From: Clostridia bacterium | GTDB lineage: Bacteria; Bacillota; DSM-12270; Thermacetogeniales; Thermacetogeniaceae | Assembly (NCBI GenBank): GCA_902812385.1 | Contig: CADDZD010000009.1 | Coordinates: 1-55,638 of the forward strand | DNA length: 55,638 nucleotides | Direction of reading: 5' to 3' | Shown: piece after piece, positions 36,317 through 44,395 of the stretch | Position numbering within the stretch: the first letter of the stretch is position 1 | How the letters are laid out: every line of letters begins with the position of its first letter | Translations under genes and position numbers: made by a program | The notes under the pieces: model-generated | What the model was told of the DNA's origin: nothing | What the model saw: the letters and a program-made list of their open reading frames with translations, nothing else | Databases searched by the model: none

Positions 36317-36701
36317 TTTGATCGCTCCTTTCTTATTAACACATCTGGCTTGCTCTCCCTATGCAGCAATATATTTCCTAGCCTAAACCTATATTAGACA
36401 ATAACTTCTTTTTCCCTGCAACGGGCCATATACCCTTTCATAATGTTGACGCCGTCTTTCTGATCGAAGGCACAATTTTTTGTTCCCTCACGCAATAAGC
36501 TAATAAAAAACATAAACCGGGTACCCATGCCCGGTGATATCCGGCTGTATGCAAAATTGCCCCAACACTGTCTCTTAAGGGTTTTTTTCTTGTGCCCTCA
36601 TTAGAATAACGAACAGAACAACGAATGTTTTTCTCAATATGAGAAATGTGATTAATATCTGGCTCCCACAGACAATGCGATTTGAGTGAAAGCTACCAAT
36701 C
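36317..36701. other. AT-rich intergenic region with a hairpin
   Basis: No gene. A hairpin (ACCGGG...CCCGGT at about 36517-36535) is bordered by AAAAAA on its left, so it reads as a terminator on the minus strand with no gene in front of it, perhaps left by a deletion. Confidence 0.4.
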
Positions 36702-37575
36702 ATGGTCCAAGAAGACGCTACAAACCCGTCGACACTACTTCATTACGGGTTGTTTCTCTATAATTTTATCATCGAGAATATAGTTTTTTTAGCGCTGGCC
36801 TTAACCCTCAACGGTTATGACATTAAACAAAACTGGCAGCGGGTTTTGTTTCTGGGGACAATTTTCGGCATTGCAGGCCTGGTATTTTATCACCTTCCCC
36901 AGACGCTCCGGATTATTGTCTCTGGGCCTTTATCTTTATTCTGACTAAACTTTCTTTCAGCCTCACCATTCAAAGGTCGGCCTTAATTACCTTGAGCGTT
37001 TTGAGGATCGCCTTAATATCAGAAAGCACGGCAGCCTTTGTTTTGGTCTACGTCATCGGCGTTACACCGGCCGACTACTTCGCTTCGCCCACGATCCGCA
37101 TTGTTTGCCCTCTGGCATATTTACTCCCTTAGCCCTACTCACCTACGTCAGCTACCGCCGGCGCTGGCGCATCTTCAAGGAGACGGGCCATCTCAACATT
37201 CCCGTGGGTACCCTCCTACCTCCGCTCATGCAGATGTTTCTAATATATATCACCTTCAACGAATTCTTCTTTGCCTCGTGCTTTGACCCGGCTCCCCGAA
37301 AATTAATGGCGATAATTTTTGCCCTTCTGATAATATCATTGTTCCTGTCCCTTTTCTTAACCTGGCGCATCCTCCGCTTTGCCGAGCGGAAAGCCGTCAC
37401 CACGGCTCAGGAGAAGCTGGCCGAAGAGATCCGCCAGGAAATCGATGCCCTCAGAGGCCAGCGCCACGACTTCATAACCCACGTCCAGATAATGATGGCC
37501 CTCCTCAGCGAGGGCCGGAAGGAAGAACTGGCAATGTATGTGGAGGCTCTTAATAATTTCGCCGAGGCGTACCGG
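36702..37575 (+). pseudogene. Degenerate membrane histidine kinase (GHKL, Spo0B-like dimerisation)
   Basis: Reading plus-strand frames in turn gives hydrophobic segments (IIENIVFLALALTLNG, GTIFGIAGLVFYHL, then TAAFVLVYVIGVTPADYF) and a cytoplasmic helix with the phospho-acceptor pattern GQRHDFITHVQIMMALL, as in citrate/quorum-sensing type kinases. The frame breaks near 36944 and near 37130, and the ATPase domain is missing because the gene is cut by an IS3-type remnant. Not functional. Confidence 0.7.
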
Positions 37576-37680
37576 GTTGTGTCAGAGTTTATGATGTTTT
37601 ACAACAACATCCGTATCCACTCGGGAATCCACTACCTTACTCCGGTGGAGTATTATGAAGAGGCAAAAGAAATTCTATGA
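37576..37680 (+). mobile_element. IS3-family transposase C-terminal scrap
   Basis: The last 35 codons of the open frame read FMMFYNNIRIHSGIHYLTPVEYYEEA, the typical end of IS3-family OrfB (YNxxRxH...LTPxEY). The rest of the transposase is absent. It is fused in frame to the broken kinase. Confidence 0.75.
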
Positions 37681-37762
37681 AAGCTCTACCAGTTTGTGCT
37701 TGATGACCAAAATTAGGGGTCAAGACGCTTCTTAACCTCAACCCCTTTTGCCTATCTTCCAG

Positions 37763-37846
37763 TTAAGAGCAGATGACAACATAAAATCCCATTCGTTTCA
37801 GCACTCTAATCAAATCCAAAGCGGTAATTCGTGGTAACCGGCTCAC
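37763..37846 (-). pseudogene. HicA-type toxin, truncated
   Basis: The GTG at 37846 overlaps the hicB stop codon (GTGA). It encodes the HicA N-terminus SRLPRITALDLIRVLKRMGF and stops at a TAA after 27 residues. A further in-frame RQKG downstream of the stop matches the next HicA block, but the conserved GSH with its catalytic histidine is lost. Toxin inactive. Confidence 0.65.
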
Positions 37847-38064
37847 AGAGCCACCTCAATTTTAGCATAATCGCTATAATCCTCTGGTATTGGTTTTCCT
37901 TCTTCTGTTAACACTTCCAAATACAACTCAATCGCTTCTTTGATTCGCTCAATTGCTTGTTCTTTTGTGCTACCCCAAGTGACGCACCCAGGTAGAGCTG
38001 GAACCTCCGCCATCCACCGTCCGTCTTCTTCTGGGACTAAATGGATATTAAAAGAATGGCGCAC
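37843..38064 (-). CDS. hicB: HicB-family antitoxin
   Basis: 73-residue HicB domain (FNIHLVPEEDGRWMAEVPALPGCVTWGSTKEQAI), with the degenerate RNase H-like fold of antitoxins. No C-terminal DNA-binding domain is visible. GTG start with GGGGGTG seven bases upstream. Its toxin partner, which overlaps its 3' end, is truncated, so this is an orphan antitoxin. Confidence 0.85.
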   Translation of the reverse strand: MRHSFNIHLVPEEDGRWMAEVPALPGCVTWGSTKEQAIERIKEAIELYLEVLTEEGKPIPEDYSDYAKIEVAL

Positions 38065-38166
38065 CCAATTTCACCCCCTGGTTGAACACAATATTTAATT
38101 TTAGTATATTCAAGTATTTCCGTAATAACAAGAAATTTAATTTTGACATTCTTTATTTTATATTGG

Positions 38167-38562
38167 GAAGCACCGGAAAAATCAAATAGAACTCAGGCTC
38201 ATGTATGAGAAAGAATATGAGGATCACGACCTGGTCTTCTGCCAGCCCAACGGGAAGCCAATGCACCCCGATACGCCGACGAGCTGGTTCCCAGCCTTCC
38301 TCGAGCGGGTCGGCCTGCCCCGCCTCAACTTCCACTGCCTGCGCCACACCCATGCCAGCCTCCTGCTAAAGGCCGGGGTGAACATCAAGATCATCTCTGA
38401 GCGGCTGGGCCACTCGAGCGTCCGGATCACCTACGACTTATACTCCCACCTCATGCCCGGGATGCAGCGCGAGGCAGCGGACCGCCTGGAAGACGTGCTC
38501 GCAGAAAATTTGGGCACCAAACCAACAAAAAAGCTCCCGGGTCGATCCCCGGAAGCCCTGAT
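38167..38562 (+). pseudogene. Tyrosine recombinase (phage integrase), C-terminal fragment
   Basis: The catalytic half remains with HCLRHTHASLLLKAG (HxxR), LGHSSVRITYDLYSH (H/Y, nucleophile Tyr) and upstream EYEDHDLVFC. The arm-binding and core-binding domains and the first catalytic Arg are missing. Homology begins around 38167 (KHRKNQIELRL) with no start. The frame runs on to a stop at 38632 through a tRNA fragment, so the last 20 residues of the open frame are not protein-like. Confidence 0.75.
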
Positions 38563-38567
38563 TTCTC

Positions 38568-38620
38568 TGGAGCTGATGGTGGGATTTGAACCCACGACCT
38601 GCGCATTACGAGTGCGCAGT
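38568..38620 (-). tRNA. tRNA-Thr(CGT) 3' half, probable attachment site
   Basis: The minus strand holds an anticodon stem-loop (TGCGCA-CTCGTAA-TGCGCA, anticodon CGT), T-arm GTGGG-TTCAAAT-CCCAC, acceptor 3' strand CATCAGC, discriminator T and encoded CCA. The D-arm and 5' acceptor strand are absent upstream. A terminator hairpin (CCGGG/CCCGG, TTTTTT) follows at about 38530-38550. A 3' tRNA half next to an integrase is the usual scar of tRNA-targeted integration. Confidence 0.8.
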
Positions 38621-38769
38621 ACTGCGTTTTGAACTGTTGGAAGGCGTGATGAAATGCTTGATTTTATTGGGTTTTTATATTTTTCCATTGGATTCCATGA
38701 TGAATTTTTGGGGATAGTTTTGAACAAACTATCCCCAAATTATCCCCAACTATCCCCGCGTGCGCTTGT

Positions 38770-39006
38770 CTATATGATCGGCCTCAGCTTCCTGATCTTT
38801 CCCCTCTGCTCCGCCTCTTCTCCGGCCCGGACGCTCCTCATCTCCTGCTCTTCCAGCCACTCGTCCAGGCTCTTGCGGCGGAAGAGTAACCTCCCCTGCA
38901 GCCTGACGTGGGGGACCTCCCTCGCCTTGGCCAGCTGCAGTAGCTTCCAGTAGCTTATACCCAGATATTCAGCCGCTTCTCTCGCGGTGATCGTCTCCCT
39001 TTCCAC
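38770..39006 (-). CDS. Excisionase-family helix-turn-helix protein
   Basis: About 78 residues with a MerR/excisionase-type HTH (TAREAAEYLGISYWKLLQLA) and a wing containing VRLQGRLLFRRKSLDEWLEEQE, typical of the helix_turn_helix_17 family. GTG at 39006 with GGAGGTGA upstream. An upstream ATG at 39051 lies inside a terminator stem and is rejected. Could be the excision or regulatory factor of the element to its right. Confidence 0.8.
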   Translation of the reverse strand: MERETITAREAAEYLGISYWKLLQLAKAREVPHVRLQGRLLFRRKSLDEWLEEQEMRSVRAGEEAEQRGKIRKLRPII

Positions 39007-39028
39007 GGCGTCGCCTTCACCTCCCAAC

Positions 39029-39061
39029 AAAAAAAGCGCGGGCAGCATCAAACGCCCGCGC
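39029..39061 (-). terminator. Strong terminator after the Mre11-Rad50 gene block
   Basis: Perfect 8-bp GC-rich stem (GCGCGGGC/GCCCGCGC, 10-base loop) followed by seven T on the minus strand. Confidence 0.9.
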
Positions 39062-39075
39062 TCTCATTAGAGGTT

Positions 39076-39489
39076 TTACGTTTCTTTTGTCCAATACAGG
39101 TCAAGCAAATCGCTCGACACCGCTTTTAGACGCAACTTTTCCCCGTCTGGCAGATAGAAAGCAAACTGAGTTAATGCGTCATCGTCGTCGAGTGGTGAAA
39201 ACCCCCAGCCTTTATTGCTAAACCGAATTCCGAGCCCTCTCCCTGGGTTTATGGTCGTCTTGCGGCCGCTTATATCCATTACAATTAAAAAGTTGCCATT
39301 TTCTGTTAAATTCTTTTCGTAAACAATTTTATAACCGTAATAATCTACTGGAACGCCTTGTTTTGTAATTAGTGCAATATGTGTGTTTTTCCAATTTTCC
39401 TGCTGAGGCTCAGAGATACCATATACACAAACAACAATCAAAGCTACGGCAAGTAATGTTATAAGCGTGAACCTTTCTCCGAAAATCAC
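39076..39489 (-). CDS. Membrane-anchored hypothetical protein
   Basis: 137 residues, not recognised. One N-terminal hydrophobic segment (LITLLAVALIVVCVYG) is followed by an extracellular-looking soluble domain of mixed strands. GTG start with GAGGGG nine bases upstream, overlapping the stop of the ATPase gene by 4 bases, so co-translated with it. It may be a DUF-type lipoprotein-like adjunct of the element; no function can be assigned. Confidence 0.6.
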   Translation of the reverse strand: MIFGERFTLITLLAVALIVVCVYGISEPQQENWKNTHIALITKQGVPVDYYGYKIVYEKNLTENGNFLIVMDISGRKTTINPGRGLGIRFSNKGWGFSPLDDDDALTQFAFYLPDGEKLRLKAVSSDLLDLYWTKET

Positions 39490-40154
39490 GAGATAGTTCC
39501 CCTCTCTTCCCCCACCAGCGTCGCTCTCGACACCCCGTTCACCTGCTCAACCCTGTACACCCGGTCCGCCATCTCCGCTAGCCGCGGGTCGTGCGTCACG
39601 ACTATGAATTGCCGCCCCGTCTCCCTGGAGATGCTCTTCAACAGCTCCCCGAACGCCGCGCTGTACCCTTCGCTCAAGTGCTTGCCCGGCTCGTCGAGGA
39701 CTATCGGCACTTTCCCGGGGCTGGTGATCACCGCGGCCAGCGTCCTGAGGGCAAGGGAAGCCACGTCTACCACTCCCCCGCCCCGGGCTTCGAGAATCGG
39801 GGTCTCCGTCCGCGCTCCGCCGTACTCGGACTCAATGGTGAAATCGGCGTAGGGGCGGCCCCCGCGGTTACCGACCGATGCCTTGAAGCGGATGCCCGGC
39901 CCGAACACGGCCTGCAGGGCGTCCGTGACCGCCGCTTCGACCTTCCGGCGTGCGCGCTCCCGGGCGGACTCGGACGCCGCCCGGAACACGTCGCAGACCT
40001 TTTCCAGGGTTTCCGCCTCGCGCTCCAGCTCGGCGCTCCTCGCTTCCCTCCGGGCTTTCTCTTCTTCCAGCCGCTCCAGCCGCCCCCTCATACGGGCGCA
40101 CTCGGAGCGGGCGGCGTCAATTCTCTCCTTAAGCTGTTCCAGCGTTCCTGGCAT
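39486..40154 (-). CDS. Rad50/SbcC-like ATPase, C-terminal half
   Basis: 222 residues. An N-terminal coiled coil (1-60) is followed by the C-lobe of an SMC/Rad50 ATPase: signature-like EARGGGVVDVASLALR, Walker B VPIVLDEPGKHLSE with D-loop, and the His-switch region FIVVTHDPRLAEMADRVY. It has no Walker A, which is encoded two genes upstream in the 479-residue N-half. It has its own ribosome-binding site (GAGGAG), so it is a separate polypeptide, not a frameshift. The two halves should dimerise to form one nucleotide-binding head. Confidence 0.85.
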   Translation of the reverse strand: MPGTLEQLKERIDAARSECARMRGRLERLEEEKARREARSAELEREAETLEKVCDVFRAASESARERARRKVEAAVTDALQAVFGPGIRFKASVGNRGGRPYADFTIESEYGGARTETPILEARGGGVVDVASLALRTLAAVITSPGKVPIVLDEPGKHLSEGYSAAFGELLKSISRETGRQFIVVTHDPRLAEMADRVYRVEQVNGVSRATLVGEERGTIS

Positions 40155-40196
40155 TACCGGTCATCTCCTCGAAGTTTCAGCGATAAAGCCTCTGAG

Positions 40197-40493
40197 CTAG
40201 GCATTACTGACCATTTTTTCAAATGGAGCCAGCAGTTCCTCAATCCTTGCGATCTTTTCATTAATCTCCCGGTCAAGCCGGGCGATCTCCTCTTCGACAT
40301 TTTCCGGATCTACGCCAAGCTCCCGGATCTGGGCTTCAAGCTCCTGGAGCCTGCGCTCGGCGGCGGCCTTGCGCTCCTCCGCCTGGATGCGGGCGGTCTT
40401 CGCACGCTCGATGCGGACCTTCAGTTCGTTCAACTTCACCTCTGCACCGTTGGCACCGTTAACATTAACACCCGACAATGCTTTCGACGGCAT
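40197..40493 (-). CDS. Small coiled-coil protein between the Rad50 halves
   Basis: 98 residues, nearly all heptad helix (RIERAKTARIQAEERKAAAE), with a short interruption at GVDPEN. The ATG at 40493 (GGAGG nine bases upstream) overlaps the end of the N-half gene by 29 bases. By position it could be part of the returning coiled-coil arm of the Rad50-like ATPase, or a separate partner. No family I can name. Confidence 0.7.
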   Translation of the reverse strand: MPSKALSGVNVNGANGAEVKLNELKVRIERAKTARIQAEERKAAAERRLQELEAQIRELGVDPENVEEEIARLDREINEKIARIEELLAPFEKMVSNA

Positions 40494-41904
40494 GTTCAAC
40501 AGCCTCCTTGTCTAATGGACTGAAGCACACGGGGCACTGCCCCAATGAAATCATTAGTTCTTTCATCTCTTTTACGGCTTTATCGAGAGTAGCTTTTGCC
40601 CTCTCTGCCGTTTGCCCCTGGACTTGGGCTTCGTTTTTGAGGTTTGCGACCTGATTTATAAAGGGTTTGAGGGTTATAGCTTTGCTGAAAGCATCGATAC
40701 ACTCTTCGAGTAGGGCTACTGATTCAGGGATTCCTCGGCAGACCTCAATCATTGCTTCAGCGTTCCTTAGTTCGGTTTGAGCATTTTTCATTGCGGTGGA
40801 AAGGTTGACAAGTATTTTTCTCTGTTCTTTGCTCATTTCTAAGTCCAGTAGCAAGTCGGCGGCTTGTCCGATTTCTTCAGTCGCATTTATTACGGTTTCT
40901 GCACCGGCGATGATCTTCGCTGTTTCCTTTACGGCATTTGCCGTGTTTATGAGCTTTGAAAGTTTGTTTGCTTCCTGAGCCGAAGTTTCGAGGAGGGCTC
41001 CAGCCTCTCCAATTCCGCTTGTGGCTTCTAAAAGGGAGGTCGCTTCTTGCAGGGCTTGGGACGTTTCTCTCTTCTGCCGGGAAAGGGTTTGGAGCAAATT
41101 GTTTCTGTCAAGATCAACCTTGAGTAAATCAAAGAGGGTTTCGGCTGTGTTAACCATTTCGGTTGCGGCGATTACTTTTTCCATATCCTGTATCTCTTGC
41201 TTGAGTCTGCTGATTTCAAAGAGTGCTTGCTCCAAAAACTCTTTTCTGCGGGATTTCGATTCTACTTCGGACAGCAGGGCGCTCGCTTCCCCGACCGCCC
41301 TTTCGAGGGCGGGAAGATTGTCAAATTTGCCAATCTCTTCTTCGAGTTCCGCTATCCTCTCATCGTTCTCCCGCTTTTCCCGGCGTACCCTAGAGATGTC
41401 GGCCAGCGTGTTCTTCAACGCCTCGTCAAATACATCCGCCCGGGCCATCATCCCTATGAGGGAGGCCCGCATCGGCCCTGATGCTCCGAGCAAGAAGGGA
41501 GCCTCAAGCTGCCCGGCGATGTTGGGGACCACGGATTCCCCGCCCACATCGATTTCAGATATGCCGGTGGCTTCCCGGACCTCTGTTGGGACCTCCACCC
41601 CGAAGCCTCTAAATAATGCAGGTTCCTGGCCGGGGAGCGACACAAGGTAAACATTGTCATCTCCCATTCTCGCCCTGCCTACCTGAGTGCCGTCGTCATA
41701 CTCGACAGCCACGCGGCAATTGCTCTCCCCGGCCCTGACAAATCCTGCCCCCCTCGGCTGGTTGAGAAAGAGCCACCTTAAAGCACGGATCACGGCGGAC
41801 TTGCCCTGGTCGGACTCTCCTACCAGTACGGTTAAACCGGAGGCGGGTTCGATTTCGGTAAAGGCGTGGGATTGGAAATTTTCTATGGTTATTTTAGTAA
41901 TCAT
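40465..41904 (-). CDS. Rad50/SbcC-like ATPase, N-terminal half with zinc hook
   Basis: 479 residues. The N-lobe has MITKITIENFQSHAF and Walker A GESDQGKSAVIRAL. A long coiled coil (about 170-455) ends in a CPVC zinc-hook motif (about residue 462) close to the C-terminus. In ordinary Rad50 the hook lies mid-protein; here the returning arm and C-lobe are in other genes. Preceded by an Mre11-like gene, so a DNA-end-processing complex is predicted. Ribosome-binding site GGTGA. Confidence 0.88.
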   Translation of the reverse strand: MITKITIENFQSHAFTEIEPASGLTVLVGESDQGKSAVIRALRWLFLNQPRGAGFVRAGESNCRVAVEYDDGTQVGRARMGDDNVYLVSLPGQEPALFRGFGVEVPTEVREATGISEIDVGGESVVPNIAGQLEAPFLLGASGPMRASLIGMMARADVFDEALKNTLADISRVRREKRENDERIAELEEEIGKFDNLPALERAVGEASALLSEVESKSRRKEFLEQALFEISRLKQEIQDMEKVIAATEMVNTAETLFDLLKVDLDRNNLLQTLSRQKRETSQALQEATSLLEATSGIGEAGALLETSAQEANKLSKLINTANAVKETAKIIAGAETVINATEEIGQAADLLLDLEMSKEQRKILVNLSTAMKNAQTELRNAEAMIEVCRGIPESVALLEECIDAFSKAITLKPFINQVANLKNEAQVQGQTAERAKATLDKAVKEMKELMISLGQCPVCFSPLDKEAVEHAVESIVGC

Positions 41905-41972
41905 TTTTTTTCACCTTCGTAAAAAAGGTAAATTTTAGGAAATGCCTGCAACAAATTGTCACAAGCACTTTT

Positions 41973-42959
41973 TTATCGCAAAGTTATTTCCTGGAACCTC
42001 TTCCACACTTCCCCCTGGACTTCTGAAGACACCTGAAAGCGATTTAGCACCTCATTCAACACCTCTTCCGGCTCCAGCGCGGCGAAGCGGTCACCGCGGA
42101 ACTCGTCCAGGCTGGCGAGAAAAGCCTGTCTCCGCTCGTCCCGCAACCGCTCCACATCGAGGTGGGAGCGGTCGAGCGCCTCAGAGCCGGGTTTGGCGCA
42201 AGCGAGTGGGATTATTCGGTGGCTTATTCCGCTCTGTGAACATTCAATGAGCATAACGGCAGGCATCCGGTCGATCTCTTCCTGAATCGCCGAAAGCCTC
42301 ACCAGAGCGCCGGGGTTGACTACCCTCTTTTCTCCATCAGATATTTCAAAAGGCAAGTGGTAGTGGCCGGTGAGCGTGTAGTCAGCCTCGGTGCTCCGCA
42401 AAATCTCTTCCGCCGCCGTAGCCGCGGGAAGAAACGGGGCGTTTGAAATGATCCTCTGGGGGAGGACCATCCCGTGGGCGACGTGGATGGCGCAATCGCA
42501 CCCCGACGGCTTCCGCACGGCGTAATCGAGAGCGATATCCTGATGATCGATCTCGGCGTGGAACCCCTGCCCCGTCACCTGGACTTTTATCTCGCCGTCC
42601 CCGAAACAGCGGGGTTCGGGCGTCAAGTAGCCCAGGAACCCTATCCGCTTGAGCAGGCCGAGCACTGTCCTTTCCAGCGTGTTGGGGTTGTGTCCGTACA
42701 TATCGTGGTTGCCGGGGGCGACGAGAATCGGGGCGCGTAAGTCCTTGAGTGCTTCGAGGAACAGTCCGACTTGCCCCAGCCCCGGCTCTGGAAGGTCGAA
42801 GAGATCGCCGCCGTGCAGGACGGCATCAACGTTATAGTTGTTTGCTATGGAAACGGTTTCTCTGATTTTTGATAAGACTGATGATGCAAAATCATCGGTC
42901 CTGGAAACGGGGGCAGTGCCTCGGAGATGAGTGTCGGTCACGTATAAGAAACGGATCAT
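41973..42959 (-). CDS. SbcD/Mre11-like DNA nuclease
   Basis: 328 residues. All calcineurin-type metal motifs of Mre11/SbcD are intact: TDTHLRG, HGGDLFD, APGNHDMYG, VAHGMV and TGHYHLPF. A C-terminal helical region (about 250-328) would bind the Rad50 coiled coil. 3'-5' exonuclease and endonuclease action on DNA ends, with the Rad50-like ATPase encoded downstream, is predicted. ATG with AGGAG eight bases upstream. Phage and mobile elements carry such pairs for replication and repair (gp46/gp47 of T4). Confidence 0.9.
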   Translation of the reverse strand: MIRFLYVTDTHLRGTAPVSRTDDFASSVLSKIRETVSIANNYNVDAVLHGGDLFDLPEPGLGQVGLFLEALKDLRAPILVAPGNHDMYGHNPNTLERTVLGLLKRIGFLGYLTPEPRCFGDGEIKVQVTGQGFHAEIDHQDIALDYAVRKPSGCDCAIHVAHGMVLPQRIISNAPFLPAATAAEEILRSTEADYTLTGHYHLPFEISDGEKRVVNPGALVRLSAIQEEIDRMPAVMLIECSQSGISHRIIPLACAKPGSEALDRSHLDVERLRDERRQAFLASLDEFRGDRFAALEPEEVLNEVLNRFQVSSEVQGEVWKRFQEITLR

Positions 42960-43007
42960 TGTTTTTTCTCCTCTCTAAAATTTGATTATTATAATGTCTT
43001 TTTATGG

Positions 43008-43532
43008 TTAGTCGCAAATTACAAAACCTTTTCCATTGCACTCAGGGCATGTAGTCCATCCTTCTCCATGACACTCCGGGCAATCTTCTTTGATCTCTCC
43101 TCCACACGTATCGCAGTCCCAGCCGCATTCCCCACCGCATATATCGCAAATTTCGATCCTCGATTTTCGCCACGGTTGCTGTTCCAAAGGTACTTTGGAT
43201 TCTGGGTGAACATTATGGAGCCATAAATAAATCCAACAGTCTTCTACCTTACCGTTTTCCAACACTACAGAAATCTTTTCTCTCTGATAAAGATGGCCAT
43301 TGCCCTCAAGGTAATCAATTTTTTCCATGCACTCTTCAGGGACTTCATAAACCTCCCCTAACACGCTTTCGCCGTTCTCTTTAATCGCTCCAGGATAATA
43401 AGGAGTAACATCATAAAGGGCAAACCCATCTACCCTGCCCTTTCCCAAAAACTTGACCCCTTCTCTTTTCATGTAATAATGGTTGTTATGGCCTTTCATC
43501 AAAGTGCCATAAACGAAAACTTTTTCCAACAT
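43008..43532 (-). CDS. Gamma-glutamylcyclotransferase-like protein fused to a DnaJ-type zinc finger
   Basis: 174 residues. The N-terminal 115 residues match the GGCT/AIG2-like fold: FVYGTLMKGHNNHYYM binds substrate and LGEVYEVPEECMEKIDYLEG carries the catalytic Glu region. The last 45 residues hold seven or more cysteines in CxxC pairs (CDICGGECG, CDTCGG, CPECHGEG, CPECNGKG), like the zinc domain of DnaJ. I do not know this combination as a standard architecture. The zinc part could recruit a protein partner. Confidence 0.82.
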   Translation of the reverse strand: MLEKVFVYGTLMKGHNNHYYMKREGVKFLGKGRVDGFALYDVTPYYPGAIKENGESVLGEVYEVPEECMEKIDYLEGNGHLYQREKISVVLENGKVEDCWIYLWLHNVHPESKVPLEQQPWRKSRIEICDICGGECGWDCDTCGGEIKEDCPECHGEGWTTCPECNGKGFVICD

Positions 43533-43565
43533 CCCTCACACCATCCTTTTTCAATCTTTTAACAG

Positions 43566-43595
43566 TGGCTGTGGGGTCAGGATTCGAACCCGGGC
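43566..43595 (-). tRNA. tRNA 3'-end-like fragment
   Basis: T-arm and acceptor end only on the minus strand: CCGGG-TTCGAAT-CCTGA, CCCCACA, G and encoded CCA. No matching 5' half (TGTGGGG) lies within 100 bases upstream; the preceding 20 bases form another T-arm-like hairpin (GGGGG-TTTGATT-CCCCC) inside the end of a coding region. A remnant or attachment-like copy. Confidence 0.4.
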
Positions 43596-43997
43596 TTAAG
43601 GTGGGGGAATCAAACCCCCATTTGCAGTTGGTCGCACTGTTTGTTCTTTTTCTTCATGCTCCTTGACATCTCCCTCAATTAAGACCACATCCCCCTCGGT
43701 CGTGATAATGGGGTCTCCATCCCAGCCATTAGCTGGAAGGAAAGCCGCAAGGTATGCGAATCTGGCTGCTGCCGCGGTATAACACACGGGGAGCCTTAGT
43801 ATTAGCCTTCTCCGTATTACCCTCGCTTCACAATCAGGGAACTGGCGGATCAGCTCCAGCTTCTCCGACAGCTTCAGCAAATCTGATTCGGCTTTGGCTA
43901 TCTCTTCCGGTAGCTCCAATAGTCTCTGCGCCAACCAGCTCCGGTTGACTACCGGCTCGGTGTAGGCTTCATGCTTCGCGCAGGTCTCCATGCTCAT
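43596..43997 (-). CDS. Hypothetical protein (helical N-terminus)
   Basis: 133 residues, unrecognised. An N-terminal helical hairpin (WLAQRLLELPEEIAKAESDL) resembles the N-terminus of the 258-residue coiled-coil protein encoded at 44645-45421. A strand-rich tail follows and the last codons run into tRNA-like sequence. The start overlaps the previous gene's stop by 4 bases (ATGA), so it is co-translated with it. It may bind DNA or a common partner; this is a guess. Confidence 0.6.
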   Translation of the reverse strand: MSMETCAKHEAYTEPVVNRSWLAQRLLELPEEIAKAESDLLKLSEKLELIRQFPDCEARVIRRRLILRLPVCYTAAAARFAYLAAFLPANGWDGDPIITTEGDVVLIEGDVKEHEEKEQTVRPTANGGLIPPP

Positions 43998-44200
43998 ACC
44001 TTCTTGGTTTTATCTTCATCTGTAAACAATTCCAGTCTTATCCGGTACTTTTGCCCTTTCCTGTCTTTTACTTCTTTGATTTCATATCCTTTGCAGAACC
44101 AATTTTTTTCGCATTTTGCTGCCTCATAGTTTTCGGCAGCAACGTAACAATCGCAATGAATTTCACCATATAGACCTTGGATAATCCTGAATAATTTCAT
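43994..44200 (-). CDS. Small hypothetical protein
   Basis: 68 residues, unrecognised. Mixed strands with two cysteine groups (HCDCYVAAEN and the later KCEKNWFCKG). ATG at 44200 with GGAGGG seven bases upstream; an ATG two codons earlier is too close to the site. First of a coupled pair with the next gene. Confidence 0.6.
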   Translation of the reverse strand: MKLFRIIQGLYGEIHCDCYVAAENYEAAKCEKNWFCKGYEIKEVKDRKGQKYRIRLELFTDEDKTKKV

Positions 44201-44312
44201 GTTCATCCCTCCTTGGTTTTATTCCCCGGCCCCCACCTGCCGGGGATGTCCCACTTGCACCACACCTGTCTTATTTCCTGCCGTAGAACTTGCTACAGCA
44301 GGGGCTTTATAT

Positions 44313-44387
44313 TTGCAGAGCAGGCAGGATTCGAACCTGCAACCCTTTCCTTACAGGGGAACCGTTCTACCATTGAACTACGGTGGC
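44313..44387 (-). tRNA. tRNA-like gene, anticodon TGT (Thr-type), mismatched acceptor stem
   Basis: On the minus strand there is a D-arm GTTC-AATGGTA-GAAC, anticodon arm with loop CCTGTAA, a 5-base variable loop and a perfect T-arm GCAGG-TTCGAAT-CCTGC. The 5' acceptor GCCACCG does not pair with the 3' strand CTGCTCT, and base 33 is C instead of U. CCA is not encoded (CAA). Either a pseudo-tRNA or a chimera of two tRNA genes. Confidence 0.45.
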
Positions 44388-44395
44388 TAAATTAA

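Noticed and set aside
38563-38632. Last 20 residues of the integrase frame
   Set aside because: They are translated from tRNA-Thr sequence and are a known false pattern (LMVGFEPTTCALRV-like).
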